The position numbers and the translations under genes are program-made. Of a DNA stretch of 64,000 bases, positions 32,208-43,040 are shown one piece after another. Each line of letters starts with the position of its first letter. The first letter of the stretch is position 1. The DNA comes from Methylohalobius sp964654415 (GTDB lineage Bacteria > Pseudomonadota > Gammaproteobacteria > Methylococcales > Methylothermaceae), in the NCBI GenBank assembly GCA_964654415.1, contig CAZZIP010000002.1, forward strand, positions 1-64,000. Direction: 5' to 3'. The notes under the pieces are model-generated. The model was not told the origin of the DNA. It ran no database searches and saw only the letters and a list, made by a program, of their open reading frames with translations.

Positions 32208-34529
32208 ATGGCAAGGAATCCAAACGTTGGCTCCGACAAAACAAAGAAAGGCCGCTCCCGACCAAAGGGTGAGAAACGCAAGGGAGGGGAGTCGAATGCT
32301 GTTCGCCGATTTCCTATCCCGGACCCTTACGCCGGGCGTGAGGCGAAAAAGTACGCTCGTCCCATCCCTAGCCGCGAAGCAATCCTTGCACTGCTAAAAA
32401 ATAAGGCCGTCCCACTCTCCTTTGAAGAAATCGCTGGCTGCTTGGGACTCAAGGAGGCGATCGATTTAGAAGCGTTGCAACGCCGCCTGGCCGCGATGGA
32501 ACGCGATGGCCAGCTGCTGCGCAACCGCCGTGACCGCTATTGTCTGATCAACCGTCAAGATCTGATCCCAGGCCGGGTGATTGGTCATCCTGACGGTTTC
32601 GGCTTCTTAAGACCCGATGCCGGGGGGGAGGATCTGTTCCTGTCTCCGCGCGAGATGCGCCAAGTATTTCACGGTGATCGGGTAGTGGCCTGCGTCACCG
32701 GAGTCGACCGCCGCGGTCGGCGTGAGGGGAGTATCGTCGAGATTCTGGAACGAAGTCATGAGCGCGTGGTGGGGCGCCTGTTCCGGGAGCGCGGCATTGC
32801 CTATGTCGTCCCGGACAACAGGCGGATCACCCAGGACGTCTTGATTCCGGAAGAATACCTAAATGGCGCAAGACCTGGTCAAATCGTGGTCGCCGAGATC
32901 ATCCAGCAGCCTACCTTGCGCATTCAACCCATTGGACGCATCGTCGAAGTATTGGGCGAGCACCTGGCTCCAGGGATGGAGATCGAGGTGGCGATTCGCG
33001 CCTTTGGCATCCCAGCTCAATGGCCGCCGGAAGTGCTGAAAAAAGCGGAGCAATTCGGTAAAGAGGTCCCGGAAGAAGCCAAGCAAGGGCGGGTCGATCT
33101 GCGCCACCTACCGCTGGTGACCATCGACGGTGAAGATGCCCGCGACTTCGACGACGCCGTCTACTGCCAGCAGACTGCCAAAGGCTGGCGCCTTTTGGTA
33201 GCGATCGCCGATGTTTCTTACTATGTTCAACCGGATTGCGCCTTGGATCAGGAAGCCATGAGGCGAGGCAATTCGGTCTATTTCCCCAAGCAGGTGATCC
33301 CGATGTTGCCGGAGGTCTTGTCCTGCGGCCTGTGTTCCCTCAATCCCCACGTCGACCGCCTGGTACTGGTGTGCGAGATGCAGATCGATCGTGCCGGCAG
33401 GGTGATTCGATCGAGATTTTACGAAGGGGTCATGCGCTCGGCCGCGCGCCTGACCTATACCCAAGTGGCGGCGATTTTGGTTGATCAAGATCCTGCCCTG
33501 CGCCAGCAGTATCAGGCATTGGTGCCGCATTTAGAGAATCTGTATGCGGTCTTCAAGGCGCTACGCCAAGAGCGAGAGCGGCGCGGGGCGATGGATTTTG
33601 ACACCGACGAGTATAAGATTGTCTTCGGTCCCGGACGCAAGATCGAACGCATCGAAAGGGTGGTCAGAAACGATGCCCATCGGCTGATCGAGGAGTGTAT
33701 GATCGCCGCCAACGCTACCACCGCAAGGTTTCTCGATCGCCGAAAAATCCCCTATCTGCGCCGGATTCACGAGGGGCCGGATCCGGACAAGGTAGCCGAG
33801 GTACGAAAGTCCTTGGCTGAATTGGGATTGCAGCTGCCGGGCGGGGAACGGCCAGAGCCTAAGGATTTCATGGCCGTGCTAAAGCAGGCCCAAGGACGTC
33901 CAGATGCCCACCTGATTCAGACCTTGATCATGCGCACCTTGCCGCAGGCGGTCTACAGTCCGGAGAAGAAGCCGCATTTTGGTCTGGCGCTCGAGGCGTA
34001 TGCCCATTACACCTCGCCGATCCGCCGTTATCCAGACCTACTCGTCCATCGCGCCATCCGCCATGCCCTGCGGGGCGGCAAGGCGGAAGAATTCGCTTAT
34101 TCTGAGCCGCACCTCAAGGCCATAGGCGAGCACTGCTCGATGACCGAGCGGCGCGCCGATGAGGCGAACTGGGACGTGATCGCTTGGCTCAAATGCGAAT
34201 ACATGCAGGATAAGGTAGGCGAGGTGTTTGAAGGGGTGATCTCGGCGGTGACCTCGTTTGGCTTCTTCGTCGAATTGAGAGACATCTTCGTCGAGGGGTT
34301 GGTCCACGTTTCCACGCTGGGTCAGGATTTTTACCATTTCGATCCGATCCGCCATTGCTTGATCGGTGAACGTAGCGGCAGCCGATTCGCGATTGGCGAC
34401 GTGGTCAAGGTGAAAGTGGCACGGGTGGATTTGGACGAGCGCAAGATTGATCTGGAGCTGATTGCGCCTGCACCCTTTAAGCCCTCCCCGCTCAAGGTAA
34501 AGCGTCGGCGGAGTAAAAAAGCCGTATGA
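32208..34529 (+). CDS. rnr: Ribonuclease R
   Basis: A 773-residue 3'-5' exoribonuclease that degrades structured RNA. Domains in order: basic N-terminus, winged-helix region (about 60-125), two cold-shock domains (GRVIGHPDGFGFLRPD), RNB catalytic domain with its Asp cluster (DGEDARDFDDAVYC), C-terminal S1 domain (FEGVISAVTSFGFFVEL) and a Lys/Arg tail (KVKRRRSKKAV). I chose the ATG at 32208; a GTG at 32160 would start inside the tRNA promoter region. It overlaps rlmB by 4 bp, the usual pairing. Confidence 0.95.
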   Translation: MARNPNVGSDKTKKGRSRPKGEKRKGGESNAVRRFPIPDPYAGREAKKYARPIPSREAILALLKNKAVPLSFEEIAGCLGLKEAIDLEALQRRLAAMERDGQLLRNRRDRYCLINRQDLIPGRVIGHPDGFGFLRPDAGGEDLFLSPREMRQVFHGDRVVACVTGVDRRGRREGSIVEILERSHERVVGRLFRERGIAYVVPDNRRITQDVLIPEEYLNGARPGQIVVAEIIQQPTLRIQPIGRIVEVLGEHLAPGMEIEVAIRAFGIPAQWPPEVLKKAEQFGKEVPEEAKQGRVDLRHLPLVTIDGEDARDFDDAVYCQQTAKGWRLLVAIADVSYYVQPDCALDQEAMRRGNSVYFPKQVIPMLPEVLSCGLCSLNPHVDRLVLVCEMQIDRAGRVIRSRFYEGVMRSAARLTYTQVAAILVDQDPALRQQYQALVPHLENLYAVFKALRQERERRGAMDFDTDEYKIVFGPGRKIERIERVVRNDAHRLIEECMIAANATTARFLDRRKIPYLRRIHEGPDPDKVAEVRKSLAELGLQLPGGERPEPKDFMAVLKQAQGRPDAHLIQTLIMRTLPQAVYSPEKKPHFGLALEAYAHYTSPIRRYPDLLVHRAIRHALRGGKAEEFAYSEPHLKAIGEHCSMTERRADEANWDVIAWLKCEYMQDKVGEVFEGVISAVTSFGFFVELRDIFVEGLVHVSTLGQDFYHFDPIRHCLIGERSGSRFAIGDVVKVKVARVDLDERKIDLELIAPAPFKPSPLKVKRRRSKKAV

Positions 34530-35269
34530 GCCAGCGTCTGTTTGGCCTTCACGCCGCTCATGCTGCCCTTGAGAATGCGCCCGAGCGGGTGATCCGGGCG
34601 TGGCTGGACAGTAGGCGTGGCGACCGCAGGCTCCAAGCGTTGCGCGAACGGCTTCGAGAATTTGGCATTCCCGCTGAGGAGGTCGAGCGCGCGCGCCTAG
34701 ACCAGCTCGCAAGCAGCACCCACCATCAGGGAATCGTGCTGGAGGTGGCATTGCCTGCCGCGCGGGATGAGCGCGATCTGGAAGCCGCCCTTGAGGGTGG
34801 CGGAAATCTGTGGTTTCTGGTTCTAGACCAGGTTCAAGACCCGCATAACCTGGGAGCGTGCCTTAGGACCTGCGACGCTGTGGGAGTGAGCGGGGTAATC
34901 GTTCCGAAAGACCGAAGCTGTGCTCTGACCCCTACTGTGTGTAAGGTCGCCAGCGGGGCCGCCGAGACGGTGTCGCTTTACCGAGTCACCAATTTGGCCC
35001 GCACTCTTAGGCAACTCAAGGAAGCGGATTTCTGGGTCGTCGGCGCAGCGAGCGATGGGGACAAGCTCGCGTTCGAAGCCGATCTTACCGGACCTTTGGC
35101 GCTGGTTTTGGGCGGGGAAGGCAGAGGTTTGCGGCGCCTGACGCGGGAGGCTTGCGATTTCCTCGTCAGGCTGCCGATGCGCGGTAAGGTGACGAGCTTG
35201 AACTTGTCGGTAGCGGCTGGCGTGCTGTTGTACGAGGCGCTCAGGCAGCGCGAGTGGCGTAAAACTTAG
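34526..35269 (+). CDS. rlmB: 23S rRNA (guanosine-2'-O)-methyltransferase RlmB
   Basis: A 247-residue SpoU/TrmH (SPOUT) methyltransferase that methylates G2251 of 23S rRNA. It has an N-terminal substrate-binding domain (LFGLHAAHAALENAPERVI) and the three SPOUT motifs: DQVQDPHNLGACLRT, LVLGGEGRGLRRLT and SLNLSVAAGVLLYEALR, which form the trefoil knot and SAM site. It is coupled to rnr by an ATGA overlap. Confidence 0.95.
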   Translation: MSQRLFGLHAAHAALENAPERVIRAWLDSRRGDRRLQALRERLREFGIPAEEVERARLDQLASSTHHQGIVLEVALPAARDERDLEAALEGGGNLWFLVLDQVQDPHNLGACLRTCDAVGVSGVIVPKDRSCALTPTVCKVASGAAETVSLYRVTNLARTLRQLKEADFWVVGAASDGDKLAFEADLTGPLALVLGGEGRGLRRLTREACDFLVRLPMRGKVTSLNLSVAAGVLLYEALRQREWRKT

Positions 35270-35279
35270 GAGAAAAGCG

Positions 35280-36664
<1,385 letters not shown>

Positions 36665-36668
<4 letters not shown>

Positions 36669-37465
36669 CTGAATGGGTCTTGAGTGAACTCTATCTGTAC
36701 CCGGTCAAATCGCTGGCCGGGATCCAAGTGGCCGAGTGGGAATTAGACAACTTTGGCCTGCGTTTCGACCGACGCTGGATGGTGGTGACCCCGGAAGGAA
36801 GGTTCATGACCCAGCGCGAGTTTCCGCAGATGGCGCTGATTCAGCCGGAATTGAGCGGGCAGATACTGCGCCTTCATCATCCCCAACTGTGGGAATTTGA
36901 GGTTCCGTCCGCAAGTCAGGACTCTGTGCGCGTGCCGGTCAAGGTCTGGCACGATCAGGTGGAGGCGGTGCCGGTCGGTGAATCTGCCGACGTCTGGCTT
37001 GAGCGAGCCATCGGCGTGCCCTGCCGCTTGGTTTTTTTTCCAGAGGATGTCTTGCGTCAGGTGGATCGAAGGTATGCCTTTGGCGGGGAGCGCACCGCTT
37101 TCACCGACGGTTTCCCGCTGCTGCTGATCGGCCAGGGATCGCTCGATGACCTCAATCGGAGGCTGGCTACACCCCTGCCGATGCGCCGCTTTCGTCCCAA
37201 CCTAGTGGTAGCAGGTGCCCCGGCTTATGCCGAAGACAGCTGGCGCAGGATCGCCGTCGGTGGGATTCCAATGCGGGTAGTCAAGCCGTGTTCGCGCTGC
37301 GCCATTACCACCGTCGATCCGCAGACCGGACGGTTTTCCGGCAAGGAGCCTTTGGCCACGCTTGCCACTTATCGCAAACGCGGTAACCAGGTTTACTTCG
37401 GTCAGAACCTCATCCACGAAGGGCGAGGAAGGCTGTGCGTGGGCGACCGGGTGATAATCCTTTAG
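36665..37465 (+). CDS. MOSC-domain molybdenum-cofactor protein (YcbX-like)
   Basis: A 266-residue protein with an N-terminal MOSC beta-barrel (ELYLYPVKSLAGIQVAEWEL) and a C-terminal MOSC domain (RFRPNLVVAG, PCSRCAITTVDPQTG, whose Cys is the likely Moco ligand). It resembles YcbX but ends before the 2Fe-2S ferredoxin domain found in the E. coli protein, so it would need a separate electron donor. YcbX-type enzymes reduce N-hydroxylated compounds. The GTG start overlaps the fumC stop, and its end overlaps flgL tail to tail by 4 bp. Confidence 0.88.
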
Positions 37466-38685
37466 CGCAGGAAATTAAACAGCGACAGTCCTTGGACCTT
37501 GACGAACGCCTGCTGGGCGGCTTGTAGGGCGACTTGTTCCAGGTTGAAACGGCCGATAGCCTCGGCATAGTCGAGATCCTGGACTTGAGATAAGGTATCC
37601 TGCATTTCCAGGACGAATTGCTCGTTGACCTGTTGCTGCTGCGCGACGGCGTTTAAGCGCGCGCCAAGATCGGCGCGGACGGTATTCAAGCGCTCCAGGG
37701 CGTTGTCCAGGGCGAACAGAGAGGTTTTGATCACTTCCTCAGGCAGCGTCCCTTCGAGGGACCGGGCGAACTGATCGACTAGGCTGAACAGATTGTCCTG
37801 CTTGGTCAGGGTAGCGGTATCTGTGACATCGCCGGGGGTGGTCCAGGTCAGGATCAGTTTGCCGGCATCGGCGCCGGTGCCCTCGGCGAGAGTGAAAGGG
37901 GCGCTGGCGTAGTCGGGGTCGGCCTGAAGCACACTGACCAGTTCGCTTAAGGTCGGATCGCTGTCTAAGGGGCCTGCGCTTAAAGTGAGGCTGCCTAGGG
38001 AAAGCTCGATCACCGACCCTGCGGTCAAAGCCGGCACCTGGATTTTTTGTACCTCTACGGCTGGCGGGGTGAGCGAGCCTTCGATGATTTCGCTGGGCGC
38101 AGCACGTGCCGTGACGATTCCTTCAAAGACGCGGCTGCCCGGATCGCCGTCGGGGATGCGCCGGGTCGGGCCGATCTGAATAAGGCGCGTGCCATCGTCG
38201 CCTTGATAGGCGTAATATCCCGGCGGAGTGACTAGCTCGCTAGGATAAGGTTGGGTGTGAGATTTGTAGCCGGCGAATACATACTCGCCTTGGCCGTTGG
38301 TGCTATTGCCCAGGCCCAACAATTCTCCTAAAGCTTGGCGCACCTCCTGGGCAATGTAGGATTTGTCCTCCGCGCTCAGGGTGGCCTGATTGTTAGCTTG
38401 CACGGCCAACTCGCGAATGCGTTGGACAATCTCGGTGCTTGAGCTCAGCGTGGCTTCCTCCAAAGAGAGGCGGTTAATCGCCAAAGCGGCGTTATCCTGA
38501 TACTGCTGGTATTTGCGGATTTCCTCTTGGAGGTTCAGCGCTCGGGCGGACGCGATGGGATCGTCGGCAGGGGTGAGGGTGCGCTGGCCCGTGGCCAGCT
38601 GGAGTTGGGTCTTGCTGAGCTTAGCCTGCTGCTGGGTGATAGCGTTGACGCCGGTTTGCTGCATCCATACGGTAGAAAGGCGCAT
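37462..38685 (-). CDS. flgL: Flagellar hook-filament junction protein FlgL
   Basis: A 407-residue flagellin-like junction protein. The conserved N-terminal helix (ARALNLQEEIRKYQQYQDNA) and C-terminal helix (FNLEQVALQAAQQAFVKVQG) form the D0/D1 coiled coil, with a variable middle domain. It is last in the flg run, 3 bp after flgK. FlgL joins the hook cap region to the filament and is usually a late, sigma-28-responsive product; I see no separate sigma-28 promoter in the tiny gap. Confidence 0.93.
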   Translation of the reverse strand: MRLSTVWMQQTGVNAITQQQAKLSKTQLQLATGQRTLTPADDPIASARALNLQEEIRKYQQYQDNAALAINRLSLEEATLSSSTEIVQRIRELAVQANNQATLSAEDKSYIAQEVRQALGELLGLGNSTNGQGEYVFAGYKSHTQPYPSELVTPPGYYAYQGDDGTRLIQIGPTRRIPDGDPGSRVFEGIVTARAAPSEIIEGSLTPPAVEVQKIQVPALTAGSVIELSLGSLTLSAGPLDSDPTLSELVSVLQADPDYASAPFTLAEGTGADAGKLILTWTTPGDVTDTATLTKQDNLFSLVDQFARSLEGTLPEEVIKTSLFALDNALERLNTVRADLGARLNAVAQQQQVNEQFVLEMQDTLSQVQDLDYAEAIGRFNLEQVALQAAQQAFVKVQGLSLFNFLR

Positions 38686-38688
38686 GGC

Positions 38689-40311
38689 TTACCTCCGGAT
38701 CGCATTGATGAGGGTGTCGAAAGTTTGCTGAGCCACGGTGACCACGTGCGCGGCTGCTTGATAGGCTTGCTGGAATCTGACCAGATTGGCCGCTTCCTCG
38801 TCCAGGTTGACGCCCGAGATCGCCTCCCGCGCCTGGGTAGCTTGCTGTTTCAAAGCATCCTGGGCAGCTTGGGCGATTCTGGCCGAGCGGGTCATGGTCC
38901 CCACTTCTGCCACCATCTGGCCGTAAGCATCTTGAAAAGTCGCTTTGCCCCCGAGCAGCCGCTTTTGCGTTTCCAAAGCGGCCAATTCTAACCCTATGCC
39001 ATTGTCGCCAATAGTGCCGGTTGTAGTGTCGTTCTGGGCCAAGGCGATCTGGCGCGGGTCGTCTACGGCCAGCGTTAAGCGATCGGCCGCCTCCGCCGTG
39101 GGGCGGATCAAGAAGCTTGAAGGTCCCGTTGGCGCAGTAGTGACATCGATTTGCAAGCCGTCGATGACGGCAGGAAAACTTGGGATCGGGGTTTTGACCC
39201 GATCGCTCAACCGCGTCAAGGTGTAATTTGTGCCGTCGTATTCTAATAAATAATCGCTTGCCTCAAGGTCGGAGGCGCTGGCATAGTCCACGGTAATGGT
39301 GCCTGAGCCAGTCTGGAAGACGGGGACCGTCAGAGGGACGAAGAAATCCTGGCCGGTATTGCCGTCCAGGTCAAATCCAAGCCGATGTAGCCCGTTGAAT
39401 TCCAAAGCCAGGCCAGCGGCGATTCGGCCAAGCTTGAGGCGAGTGGGTTCAAGTGCTTCATCTAGAAAGCGCAGTACACCTCCGAGTTCCCCACCTTGGA
39501 GCTGGGAAGTGATGGTCAGGTTGCCAGCTGCGGTCGCCAAGACGATTTCGGGTCGTTCGGGATTTAAGGTGTTTGGTTGCACGGACAAGGCGTTTGCCTG
39601 CACGTCTTGTACCAAAGCCTGGCCGTTGCCGATAAACAAGCTGACTGCCCCGTTACCCTGGGCGACTTGGGTCACGCGAATCTTTTCCGCAAGCTGGGTG
39701 ATCAACTGGTCGCGTTGATCCAATAGATCGTTTGGCGTCGCTGACCCAAACTTGGCGACGATGCGTCGGTTGAGTTCAGCGATTTGTTTGGCGATGGCGT
39801 TGATGTCTTGAGCCGTGTTCTCCAAGTCGTTGAATACTTGGTGATTGATTTCCTTAAGGCGCGCGTCTAGGCCGTTGAAGCGGTCGGCCAAAGTTTGCGC
39901 CTCGCTAAGTAGCGTTTGGCGCGCTGGGATGGAGGTCGGATCGCTGGCCGCATCGTGCACGGCGTTGAAGAAATTGGCCAGCGCTGAAGAGATACCCACA
40001 TTTGGATCGGCGACGATGTTGTCGATCTGGCTGGTCAAACGAAGATAGTGATCGATCTCGGCAAAGCCAGAGGTCGAAGCGCGTAGCTGAGCATCTAGGA
40101 ACTGATCGTAGATGCGTTTGATCGCTTCGGTTTTGACTCCGGTGCCGAGAAACCCCACCCCGACAAACACGGGTTCGCGGGCGATAGCATCCACCCGCTG
40201 GCGGTTGTAGCCTTGCGTGTTGACGTTGGCGATGTTGTGGCTGGTCGTGTCCAGCGCCTGCTGAGTGACTTGTAAAGCGGAGGTGGCGATCCCTAAGATA
40301 TTGCTTGCCAT
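38689..40311 (-). CDS. flgK: Flagellar hook-associated protein FlgK
   Basis: A 540-residue HAP1 protein. The N-terminal rod-type motif is present (ALDTTSHNIANVNTQGYNRQ), followed by a long helical domain and a C-terminal helix (EEAANLVRFQQAYQAAAHVV). It forms the first layer of the hook-filament junction. It lies 18 bp after flgJ in the run flgB to flgL. Confidence 0.95.
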   Translation of the reverse strand: MASNILGIATSALQVTQQALDTTSHNIANVNTQGYNRQRVDAIAREPVFVGVGFLGTGVKTEAIKRIYDQFLDAQLRASTSGFAEIDHYLRLTSQIDNIVADPNVGISSALANFFNAVHDAASDPTSIPARQTLLSEAQTLADRFNGLDARLKEINHQVFNDLENTAQDINAIAKQIAELNRRIVAKFGSATPNDLLDQRDQLITQLAEKIRVTQVAQGNGAVSLFIGNGQALVQDVQANALSVQPNTLNPERPEIVLATAAGNLTITSQLQGGELGGVLRFLDEALEPTRLKLGRIAAGLALEFNGLHRLGFDLDGNTGQDFFVPLTVPVFQTGSGTITVDYASASDLEASDYLLEYDGTNYTLTRLSDRVKTPIPSFPAVIDGLQIDVTTAPTGPSSFLIRPTAEAADRLTLAVDDPRQIALAQNDTTTGTIGDNGIGLELAALETQKRLLGGKATFQDAYGQMVAEVGTMTRSARIAQAAQDALKQQATQAREAISGVNLDEEAANLVRFQQAYQAAAHVVTVAQQTFDTLINAIRR

Positions 40312-40329
40312 GCGTAGTCTCCGAAGAAA

Positions 40330-41253
40330 TTACAGAGCTGCCAAGGTTTCACGCCGATAAATCGCCAGAACTTTGTCGGCGTAGTTGGGGTCGGTGGCGT
40401 AACCGGCCCGTTTTAGCGCAGTCAGATACTGATACGGGTCTTCGGCAGAGCTTAGCGCCTCGGCGTAGCGCGGGCTTTGGATGAGGTTTAAATAATCCTC
40501 AAAGCTCTGGCGGTAATTTTCGTAAGCGCGAAAAGCAGCGCGTTTTTTTACCGCTACCCCTTCTTGATACTCCAAGGTACTGACCTGAACCTCCTCCCCC
40601 CGCCAAGGGTGGGCAGCTTTGATGTTGAACAGGTTATAGCTGCTTCGGCCGTCGGGACGGTGGATGATCTTTTTACCCCAGCCGGTCTCCAAAGCAGCCT
40701 GGGCTAGGAGTAGCTTGGGGTCTAGACCAAGCTTGGCCGCTGCCCACTGCGCTTCTGGCCACAGCGTGCGGACGAATTCCTCGGCAGATTCGAACCGGCC
40801 GGGGATCTCTTCGGTAAGGGGCGCTGTTTTTATAGACGCCTCCTGAGTATTGCCCTCTTCAAGGGAGAAGCGTTGACCCGATCGAGTAGGGACGGAGGCC
40901 TCGGAGAGCTTTGCGGTTTGGTGGTAGTGGGTAAGCGACTGATCGGAATCGGGCTTGGAACTGCGTTCGCTCAGGTGCGCCACGAGCATGTCAGCCAGAC
41001 CCAAGCTGCCGCGTTCGGCCAGATGTAGCGCAAGTTGCTGGTCGTGCATGTCCCGATAAAACTGGAGCTGGTCACTGGCAAAAATGGGATCACCGGGGCT
41101 CGCCTGGCGCATCTGTTTGAGCAGCATTTGCACGAACACGGCCTCGAATTGTTTGGCCGCTTCTTTCAAGGCGGAACCTGGATCCTGAGTAGACATCCGC
41201 TTCAGCTCGCCAAGCTTGGCAAAGTCAGTATAGATATCGGCAGCAGCTCGCAT
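40330..41253 (-). CDS. flgJ: Flagellar rod cap and muramidase FlgJ
   Basis: A 307-residue two-domain protein. The N-terminal rod-cap domain is seen at residues about 25-100 (AAKQFEAVFVQMLLKQMRQA). The C-terminal glucosaminidase domain (residues about 155-305) has LLLAQAALETGWGKK with the catalytic Glu, and YNLFNIKA. It caps the growing rod and opens the peptidoglycan. The linker between domains is long and Ser/Thr/Gln-rich. Confidence 0.95.
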   Translation of the reverse strand: MRAAADIYTDFAKLGELKRMSTQDPGSALKEAAKQFEAVFVQMLLKQMRQASPGDPIFASDQLQFYRDMHDQQLALHLAERGSLGLADMLVAHLSERSSKPDSDQSLTHYHQTAKLSEASVPTRSGQRFSLEEGNTQEASIKTAPLTEEIPGRFESAEEFVRTLWPEAQWAAAKLGLDPKLLLAQAALETGWGKKIIHRPDGRSSYNLFNIKAAHPWRGEEVQVSTLEYQEGVAVKKRAAFRAYENYRQSFEDYLNLIQSPRYAEALSSAEDPYQYLTALKRAGYATDPNYADKVLAIYRRETLAAL

Positions 41254-41257
41254 CGCT

Positions 41258-42358
41258 TTAGATTACGATCAGTTCAGCCTGAAGGGCGCCGGCGCTTTTC
41301 AGGGCCTCTAGAATCGCCACCAGATCCGAAGGGGCTGCCCCGACTTGATTCACCGCGCGGACTAGTTCGTCCAGGGACACCCCGGGGTCGAACACGAACA
41401 TGCGCTTGCCTTCTTCCTCGACCTTGACCTCAGAGCGCGGTACTACCTGCGTGGTGCCTTGGGAGAAGGGAGGCGGCTGGCTGACTTCGGGGTGTTCGCG
41501 GATGGTGACCACCAGATTGCCGTGGGAAACCGCCGCCGGCAAGACGCGGACGTTACGGCTGATGACCACGGTACCGGTACGCGAGTTGACGATCACTTTA
41601 GCCGAAGCCTCGCCGGGTTCTACGGTCAGGTTCTCGATCATGGCGAAAAAGCTCACTTTCTGAGCAGGATCCTCGGGCGCCGTCACTTGAACCGAAGCGC
41701 TGTCTTGCGGCCTGGCCGTGCCCGGTCCAAGCGCTTTGTTGATCGCAGCGGCGATCCGCTCAGCGGTGGTGAAGTCAGGCTGATGCAGGTTTAGGGTGAG
41801 ATACCTGGCGTCTGGAAACAGCGTAGGGACTGCCTGTTCCACCGTGGCACCGCCAGGAATCCGCCCGACGCTGGGGACATTGACAGTGATCCTCGAGCCA
41901 TCCTGGCCTTCGGCGCTCAGCCCCCCAACCAACAGGTTTCCTTGGGCAACGGCGTACACCTGGCCATCGATGCCTTTGAGCGGCGTCATCAAAAGCGTGC
42001 CGCCGCGCAGGCTTTTGGCATCCCCCAAAGAAGAGACGGTCACATCTATCGTCTGGCCGGGTTTGGCAAACGGCGGAAGCGTAGCGTGGACCGATACGGC
42101 GGCGACGTTTTTAGTCCTGAGATTGATCCCAGCAGGGAGGGTGATGCCTAGGTTAGCTAAGAAATTACGCAAAGTTTGGCCAGTGAACCTGGAGCTGGTC
42201 GGATTGTCGCCGGTGCCGTTTAGACCGACCACCAACCCGTAACCGATCAATTGGTTGTCGCGTACCCCGGCGACCGTCGCCAAGTCTTTGATTCGCTCTG
42301 CCTGGGCGAGCAGGCTGTAAAGGAGAAACCAAAGTCCCAACCAAACTCTCAAGTCCAT
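41258..42358 (-). CDS. flgI: Flagellar P-ring protein FlgI
   Basis: A 366-residue periplasmic protein with a signal peptide (FLLYSLLAQA). Family phrases include RIKDLATVAGVRDNQLIGYG, VVGLNGTGDNPTSSRFT and LLMTPLKGIDGQVYAVAQG. It polymerises into the P ring around the rod in the peptidoglycan layer. It precedes flgJ by 4 bp and follows flgH by 9 bp. Confidence 0.96.
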   Translation of the reverse strand: MDLRVWLGLWFLLYSLLAQAERIKDLATVAGVRDNQLIGYGLVVGLNGTGDNPTSSRFTGQTLRNFLANLGITLPAGINLRTKNVAAVSVHATLPPFAKPGQTIDVTVSSLGDAKSLRGGTLLMTPLKGIDGQVYAVAQGNLLVGGLSAEGQDGSRITVNVPSVGRIPGGATVEQAVPTLFPDARYLTLNLHQPDFTTAERIAAAINKALGPGTARPQDSASVQVTAPEDPAQKVSFFAMIENLTVEPGEASAKVIVNSRTGTVVISRNVRVLPAAVSHGNLVVTIREHPEVSQPPPFSQGTTQVVPRSEVKVEEEGKRMFVFDPGVSLDELVRAVNQVGAAPSDLVAILEALKSAGALQAELIVI

Positions 42359-42367
42359 AAATCCCCC

Positions 42368-43036
42368 TTAGAATGGGAAAAATAGGCTGTTGAAGAAGCG
42401 CGTCAGCCAACCGACCTGCTTGACGTCAGCCATTGCCCCTTCGCCGGTGTACATGATGGTAGCGTCGGCCACCTGAGTAGAAGGCACGGAATTGGTGTCG
42501 TCGATGTCCACTGGCCGCACAATACCCGAAAGGCGCACGTATTCGTGGCCATCATTGATGGTCAGGCGCTTTTCCCCCTGCACGCGGAGATTGCCGTTGG
42601 GCAGGACCTCGACCACGGTGACGGTGATGGTTCCTTTAAGTTTATTGCTTTGGCTGGATTCGCCGGTTCCTTTGAAGTTTTTATCGGTGGTGACTTTGCT
42701 TTCCCAATCGACCCCTAAAAAGTTGGTCTTGCCAAGTATCAGCGGGGCGGAGGCGCCGATGGCATTGCTTTTTTGCACTTTCAGGTCAGCATCCTTGGAA
42801 GCATCGGTCGCTTCCACCAGGCGGATGGTCAAAATATCGCCCACGCGCTTGGCGGTCAGGTTCTCGAACAGCCGCATGGAAGTATTGGCTTGATAGATGC
42901 TTCCGGTGGGCTGCAAGGTCCGCGCCGAATGCGGCGGGGGCGCCGGGGCGAACGCTGGGTTGTGGCGCGGCATGGATTCGGGTAGGGCAGCGCAGCCTGA
43001 AAGCCCGATGCAAATCAGCGGGAGGATGAATCTCAT
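42368..43036 (-). CDS. flgH: Flagellar L-ring lipoprotein FlgH
   Basis: A 222-residue outer-membrane lipoprotein, with lipobox LSGC at Cys15. It shows GDILTIRLVEATDASKDADL, GNLRVQGEKRLTIN and RLSGIVRPVDIDDTNSVPST, typical of the L ring. I chose the ATG at 43036 because it gives a compact signal peptide and lies 4 bp after flgG; the frame is open upstream to 43108, but that part overlaps flgG. Confidence 0.95.
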   Translation of the reverse strand: MRFILPLICIGLSGCAALPESMPRHNPAFAPAPPPHSARTLQPTGSIYQANTSMRLFENLTAKRVGDILTIRLVEATDASKDADLKVQKSNAIGASAPLILGKTNFLGVDWESKVTTDKNFKGTGESSQSNKLKGTITVTVVEVLPNGNLRVQGEKRLTINDGHEYVRLSGIVRPVDIDDTNSVPSTQVADATIMYTGEGAMADVKQVGWLTRFFNSLFFPF

Positions 43037-43040
43037 GGCA

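Noticed and set aside
32168..32269. Short ATG ORF overlapping the rnr start in another frame
   Set aside because: Thirty-three codons with no ribosome binding site and no known product; it overlaps rnr fully on the same strand.
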